This document shows, piece after piece, positions 60,165-64,000 of a stretch of DNA of 64,000 nucleotides. The translations under genes were made by a program, and so were the position numbers. Below the pieces are notes generated by a model, which saw only the letters and a program-made list of their open reading frames with translations, searched no databases and was not told the origin of the DNA. This DNA comes from Dactylellina haptotyla (lineage: Eukaryota; Ascomycota; Orbiliomycetes; Orbiliales; Orbiliaceae). Position 1 is the first letter of the stretch, and each line of letters begins with the position of its first letter. The stretch spans positions 3,162,001-3,226,000 of the forward strand of contig CM062385.1 of assembly GCA_031310005.1 (NCBI GenBank), in the 5' to 3' direction.

Positions 60165-61729
60165 ATGTCAAGCGATGCAACAGTGCCGCCATTGGGCGTG
60201 CCTTCAGCATCCACGAACGCGAACCAGCAGGCCAAACGAAGGAGGATGACAGAGAAAAGAAGGGCCCAGAACAGAGAAGCGCAAAGGCTGTTTCGTATGT
60301 GGACTCCACGCCGTGCAGTTTTGTCATAATTCGTACGCACGCACGCACAGAGTATTGATTGGAGAATCTATGCTAACGTCAGGACAATATTTGTGACTTT
60401 GTAGGCGAACGCAAAAGGAAGAAGTTATTTGAGAATATCGCTCAGTCGACCGAGCCTGAGTACTGGACCAACGATGGGGACGCATCCCTAGCCGGCATCG
60501 ATCCCAATGCTAGCACCTCCGACCCTCCTCTTACTCAGCCATCGACCAAAGAACAAGAATTGAATGCTGTGGCGAATCAATTGTACAACATAGATGTGAT
60601 GTACGCAAGAGGGAAAGCACCGATATCGATACGTGGTATACGCCCGGAACTTATCAGTCTCAACTGGCTGTTAAATGATCCCTCCCCGTCTCTGGTCAAC
60701 CCCGCTGTGACCTACAATAGTCCGTGCATACCTAGTTCCAATAGTGCGAACACCTCCACCGTTACACAACCAGACGCCGTTAGCAGTATCCCAGTCAGTA
60801 CGGCTAGTCTGGCAGATTTCGAACAGACCGAAAGTCTGCCCTTTGAAGTGCCCCAACCAGAAGGGGTAGGCTTGAACAGTACGCCGGACGACGACGCCGA
60901 TGACGACGATGTAATAGAAGTAGTCAATACCAATGACGAGTCGATATCATTTCCCGAGTGTAGCGAGGAATTAATACTGCGGACATATCACGCTCAACCA
61001 GCCGAGTATAGTTTGCGGGATGTTATCAAAGCCGGAATCCAGGCCCTTTCCACTACTAATCGCCAGGTTGACGTTCGGCTCTCCGGAACACCAACATCCA
61101 GGAGAAATACCAAGTGGAGTAGCCCGGTGGAACAGGCGACCGAAAAGGTTCTCGAAGATCTCATCACGCGCCCCCCATCGCCTTATCGGACCCTCGTCGA
61201 CTGCAAAGCGATAACCACGCTTCGCGCGTTTCTGGCAAATGCCACCGCGATTGGATTTTTCGACCCACACCCACAAGATTTCAAAGATCCGTACAAGTCG
61301 CCATTCGTGCAGTCATACTTCCTTCAAAATCAATCGGTAGAGTCGGTGCAACAGAAGTACGCCCATTTGCGGAAGAGTCTTCGCCCCTTGGATGCTCAGT
61401 GTAGTATGCCCCACCGGGCCTATATTGACGTGTTTCCATTCCCAGAATTCAGACGTAGGATATTAAGAGCGTCAGCAAATGGGTGGTTTCAGATGGCGTA
61501 TGATGAATTAGAGCTTTGTCTTGATCTTGGGAGAGGGGCGATGGTATGCTGGACTAAAGGACGAGGAAAACATGGAGGCGAACCATGGGACCCGAGGAGC
61601 TGGGAAATACGGCCCTGGTTTTTAAGAAAGTGGGAGTTTCTAATCGATGACGAGATGAAAGAGAACTCAAGGTGGTGGAGGCACATGAGAGAGGAGTACA
61701 TTGAGGATCTGGATGATTTCACTCTATGA
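60165..61729 (+). CDS. bZIP-type transcription factor with DUF3425 domain
   Basis: Exons 60165-60294 and 60405-61729 give 484 aa. The intron (110 nt) has a GTATGT donor, a GCTAAC branch site and a GTAG acceptor; it splits the codon of the conserved basic-region arginine. The basic region KRRAQNREAQRLFRERKRKK (about residues 31-50) carries the N-x-x-A-Q-x-x-F-R signature of AP-1/Pap1-like fungal bZIPs. It is not followed by a leucine heptad: the next residues read LFENIAQSTEPEYW. The middle is disordered and acidic, including a DDDADDDD run. The C-terminal part, about 300-460, matches the DUF3425 pattern (TLRAFLANATAIGFF, SLRPLDAQ, YIDVFPFPEFRRRIL, W-rich end). Nuclear regulation is expected; target genes are unknown. 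Confidence 0.9.
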
Positions 61730-62011
61730 ATGTATCTTTACACCTCGGCGATCTCAAGCATAGCGGGAGTTATGGTACCCCAGGAGTCTTTCCTTCAACT
61801 GTTCAAACAAAACAAAAGCATTAAATTTTCGCGATTCGAACAAAATCGAGCTGAAGCAGGCTCATGACAAAAAAAACACCCCTTGTAAAATCTATGAAAA
61901 CACCACCGCCAATAGAGAAGTTACAAATGCCGATGCCGACGCCAATCCCATAGGTGCAAAAAATAGGTAGTGAAGATATGCGCAATGTGAAAAGAAAACA
62001 GAATCTCTTTG
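61730..62011. other. Convergent 3' region
   Basis: About 280 nt between the stops of the bZIP gene and the small minus-strand gene. No gene is seen. Confidence 0.55.
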
Positions 62012-62476
62012 CTAGTTCCAACCCACAATTCCCTCAGCTATGACTTGTCTACTGTTCATCAAAGTCATCTTTCGCCCAATAATGCCTTGGCCACCAACTC
62101 CAAGGTCAAGCCTTGAAGGAAGAGAAATTTCGCACGTATCTGTGCCGAAGAAACTAAACGGAATGCTTTGTAGAGGGGATTCAGCCACATCAGTGTCGGA
62201 ATCTAGATTACCATCTTGACTATTAATTCGAGATTAGCTTCGTATTTTCGAGGTTTGAGTTGAGCAAGAAACCTACTGGATTATAAGACAGCAGGAGTTT
62301 AATGAGGGGAGTTTGCAACTTCTCTCGAACAGAAAAGTGGCTCTGGTAGAGATATCCTCTTCTGGGTTTTGCAAAGTGATTTTTGCGTTAAATAAAGCAC
62401 CAGATTGCCTCCCTTGTCCACTTAAAATCGCAATGGCTCCGCCCTCACTGATTCTGGAAGAATGACCGTGGCACAT
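62012..62476 (-). CDS. Hypothetical two-exon protein
   Basis: Exons 62476-62277 and 62219-62012 give 135 aa. The 57-nt intron has donor GTAGGT, branch GCTAAT and acceptor AATAG, and the phase closes. I recognise no family. The N-terminal half has alternating strands (GGAIAILSGQGRQSGALFN, ISTRATFLFERSCKL). After an acidic link with DSDTD the C-terminal half continues with PFSFFGTDTCEISL and GVGGQGIIGRKMTLMNSRQV. Four of its five cysteines lie in the first exon. No signal peptide is seen. The second exon has no in-frame ATG near its start, so the gene is hidden unless spliced. The start could lie further upstream in an unseen exon. Confidence 0.55.
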
Positions 62477-63382
62477 TGCAATTTAGGTTACACGAATACA
62501 GATCGGTAAATAAAGATAAAAATGGCCTGTGTGGAAAGTTAAACTGAAACTAGTGAATCCTGTGGCGAGAATGTCAAAGTGAACCGTTTATTGAAATCCA
62601 AAGAAAAGGGCTATAGTTTTATACTTAAAATATCTATCAGATTCAAGAACAAAGGAAGCATTCAAGCTTCAGCTCATAAAAATCGGGGATCTTACGAAGC
62701 GACCTCTCTGAGCTCGTACCCGTATGCACTTTCCTCCCCGCTCTGAAAACTTGCTCACATTTCAGCTTCTGACAAGTCTCGCCTCGCCTCGAGGAGTCTT
62801 CGCAACTTCCGAACTGCTACGCTAATGCACGTTTGGTAGTTGTTTCCACCCAAGCCCCGCCCCTATCTGCGCAAACCTGCTCAAGTTTTGTTGTCTACGA
62901 ATCAGCTTGCGGCGTGCGACAGGGGCGTGTTGTGGTATGATCCGGACCAGGTGTTGGCGGACCAATTACAGGTAACAAGCAAGGACATCAGCAGGCACGA
63001 GAACTCCAAGTTCTGCAGCTACATCCCCTCATTGTTAGAAAGATGATAAGGTGTCTATGCGGTAAGAAAGTAGTCTCTACAATTGGTCATAATTTGCTCA
63101 AAGGTGACGTGATCAAAATATATCGTTACAAGAGTGATCCATCGGGAAGTGGAAGGCCTCGAGGGGCGTATGCTAGGCAAGTTGGCAACCCTCTGGCCGC
63201 TTTGTAAATGTATTTACTTGATTCGATTCTCATTTCATAGATTTCTCCTTTTCTAAGAGCTAGAATTCTTCTTTGAATACTTCATCCAAGGCTTAGTTTT
63301 TCAGTCCACCCTCTATATCAAACCCATTCTACCTATCACTAACACTCCAGTTTGCATCACGGCAACCTTCTGACTCAACGGA
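62477..63382. other. Divergent intergenic region
   Basis: About 900 nt between the divergent starts of the small hypothetical gene and the MnSOD gene. Both promoters should lie here. A short frame at 62840-63046 is not supported as a gene. Confidence 0.5.
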
Positions 63383-64000
63383 ATGGCGGAAACATATACC
63401 CTCCCAGCCCTCCCATATGCATATGATGTGAGTATTCGAGTATCTCCACCGACTTCTAAGAGAGACTTACTTCGTAATAACCTGATGAGTATTTCCCACT
63501 AACAATAATCAATTATAATCCAGGCGCTGGAGCCATACATATCAGCACAAATTATGGAGCTTCACCACTCGAAACATCACGCAACTTATGTCGCCAATTT
63601 GAACAAAACCATATCATCCCCGAAAGCTGCAAACACACAGTCAATGATTCACTTTAACGGAGGCGGTCACATTAATCATTCTATATTTTGGAAGAATCTA
63701 GCGCCAGCATCAACCGAGGACGCGAATACCTCTTCGGCTCCTACTCTCATACAAGCCATCGATGCGGAGTTCGGTAGCTTCACAGACTTTCGATCGAAAT
63801 TCAACGCTGCTCTCCTTGGAATCCAAGGCAGCGGATGGGGCTGGTTGATCGTGAAAGAGGATGGCAATCTTGACATCATCACAACAAGGGATCAAGACAC
63901 CGTACCCGCCGGAACCACCGCTATTTTTGGCGTGGATATGTGGGAGCACGCTTACTATCTTCAATATCTGAACGGGAAAGCAGCATATGTGGAGAATATC
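63383..64000 (+). CDS. Mn superoxide dismutase, 3' end outside window
   Basis: Exon 1 63383-63427 and exon 2 63524-64000, open at the window end; 174 residues are visible of an expected 200 or so. The 96-nt intron has a GTGAGT donor, a CACTAAC branch site and a TCCAG acceptor. The start MAETYTLPALPYAYDALEPY begins at the conserved first strand with no mitochondrial presequence, so a cytosolic form is likely. Metal ligands are His29 (MELHHSKHHATY), His67 (GGGHINHSIFW), and Asp153 and His157 (VDMWEHAYYLQY). Gln116 in GIQGSGWGW is typical of manganese enzymes. It converts superoxide to O2 and H2O2. The hairpin between NLNKT and FNGGG is about ten residues shorter than in the human enzyme. Confidence 0.95.

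Overview
The window reads as nuclear DNA of a filamentous ascomycete (Pezizomycotina). Protein genes are mostly broken by 40-140 nt spliceosomal introns with GTRNGT-like donors, CTAAC/CTAAT branch sites and YAG acceptors. The protein families are typical of moulds: an AA9 lytic polysaccharide monooxygenase with CBM1, S8 and A1 secreted proteases, a spherulin-4-like protein, a bZIP-DUF3425 regulator and three rhodopsin-fold membrane proteins. A leotiomycete is a reasonable guess, but nothing here proves the class. There is no sign of bacterial, viral or organellar DNA.

Layout. 1-8 kb: two Ser/Arg-rich hypothetical genes. 8.3-10.1 kb: an intron-containing tRNA-Cys, a VHL-beta-domain gene and an NADPH-dependent FMN reductase. 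10.1-16.9 kb: a nearly 7 kb stretch without a convincing intact gene, ending in coding-like debris. 16.9-24.2 kb: a secreted subtilisin-like protease, an F-box protein and a secreted pepsin-like protease. 26-30.2 kb: a rhodopsin-fold membrane protein and a secreted BBE-like FAD oxidoreductase. 34.7-41.2 kb: an amino-acid permease, a three-exon orphan gene and a 14-TM DHA2 drug-type exporter. 44-52.8 kb: a GNAT acetyltransferase, two more rhodopsin-fold membrane proteins and an aldo/keto reductase. 53.9-64 kb: AA9-CBM1 LPMO, spherulin-4, dienelactone hydrolase, a cysteine-free secreted orphan, a bZIP-DUF3425 factor, a small two-exon orphan, and the 5' part of a Mn superoxide dismutase cut by the window edge.

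How the genes fit together. Much of the content concerns life on plant or decaying material: extracellular proteolysis (S8, A1) beside amino-acid uptake, cellulose oxidation (AA9-CBM1), secreted flavo-oxidase and redox/detoxification enzymes (FMN reductase, aldo/keto reductase, dienelactone hydrolase, MnSOD, MFS exporter), and surface sensing (three rhodopsin-fold proteins). They are scattered and separately transcribed. There is no polyketide synthase, NRPS or terpene synthase, so I do not call a biosynthetic cluster.

Exon structures were built by hand from splice signals, reading-phase consistency and family motifs. All phases close to a multiple of three in the spliced models given. No homology search was run. 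I did not find a clearly new multi-gene system; the most interesting items are listed as findings.
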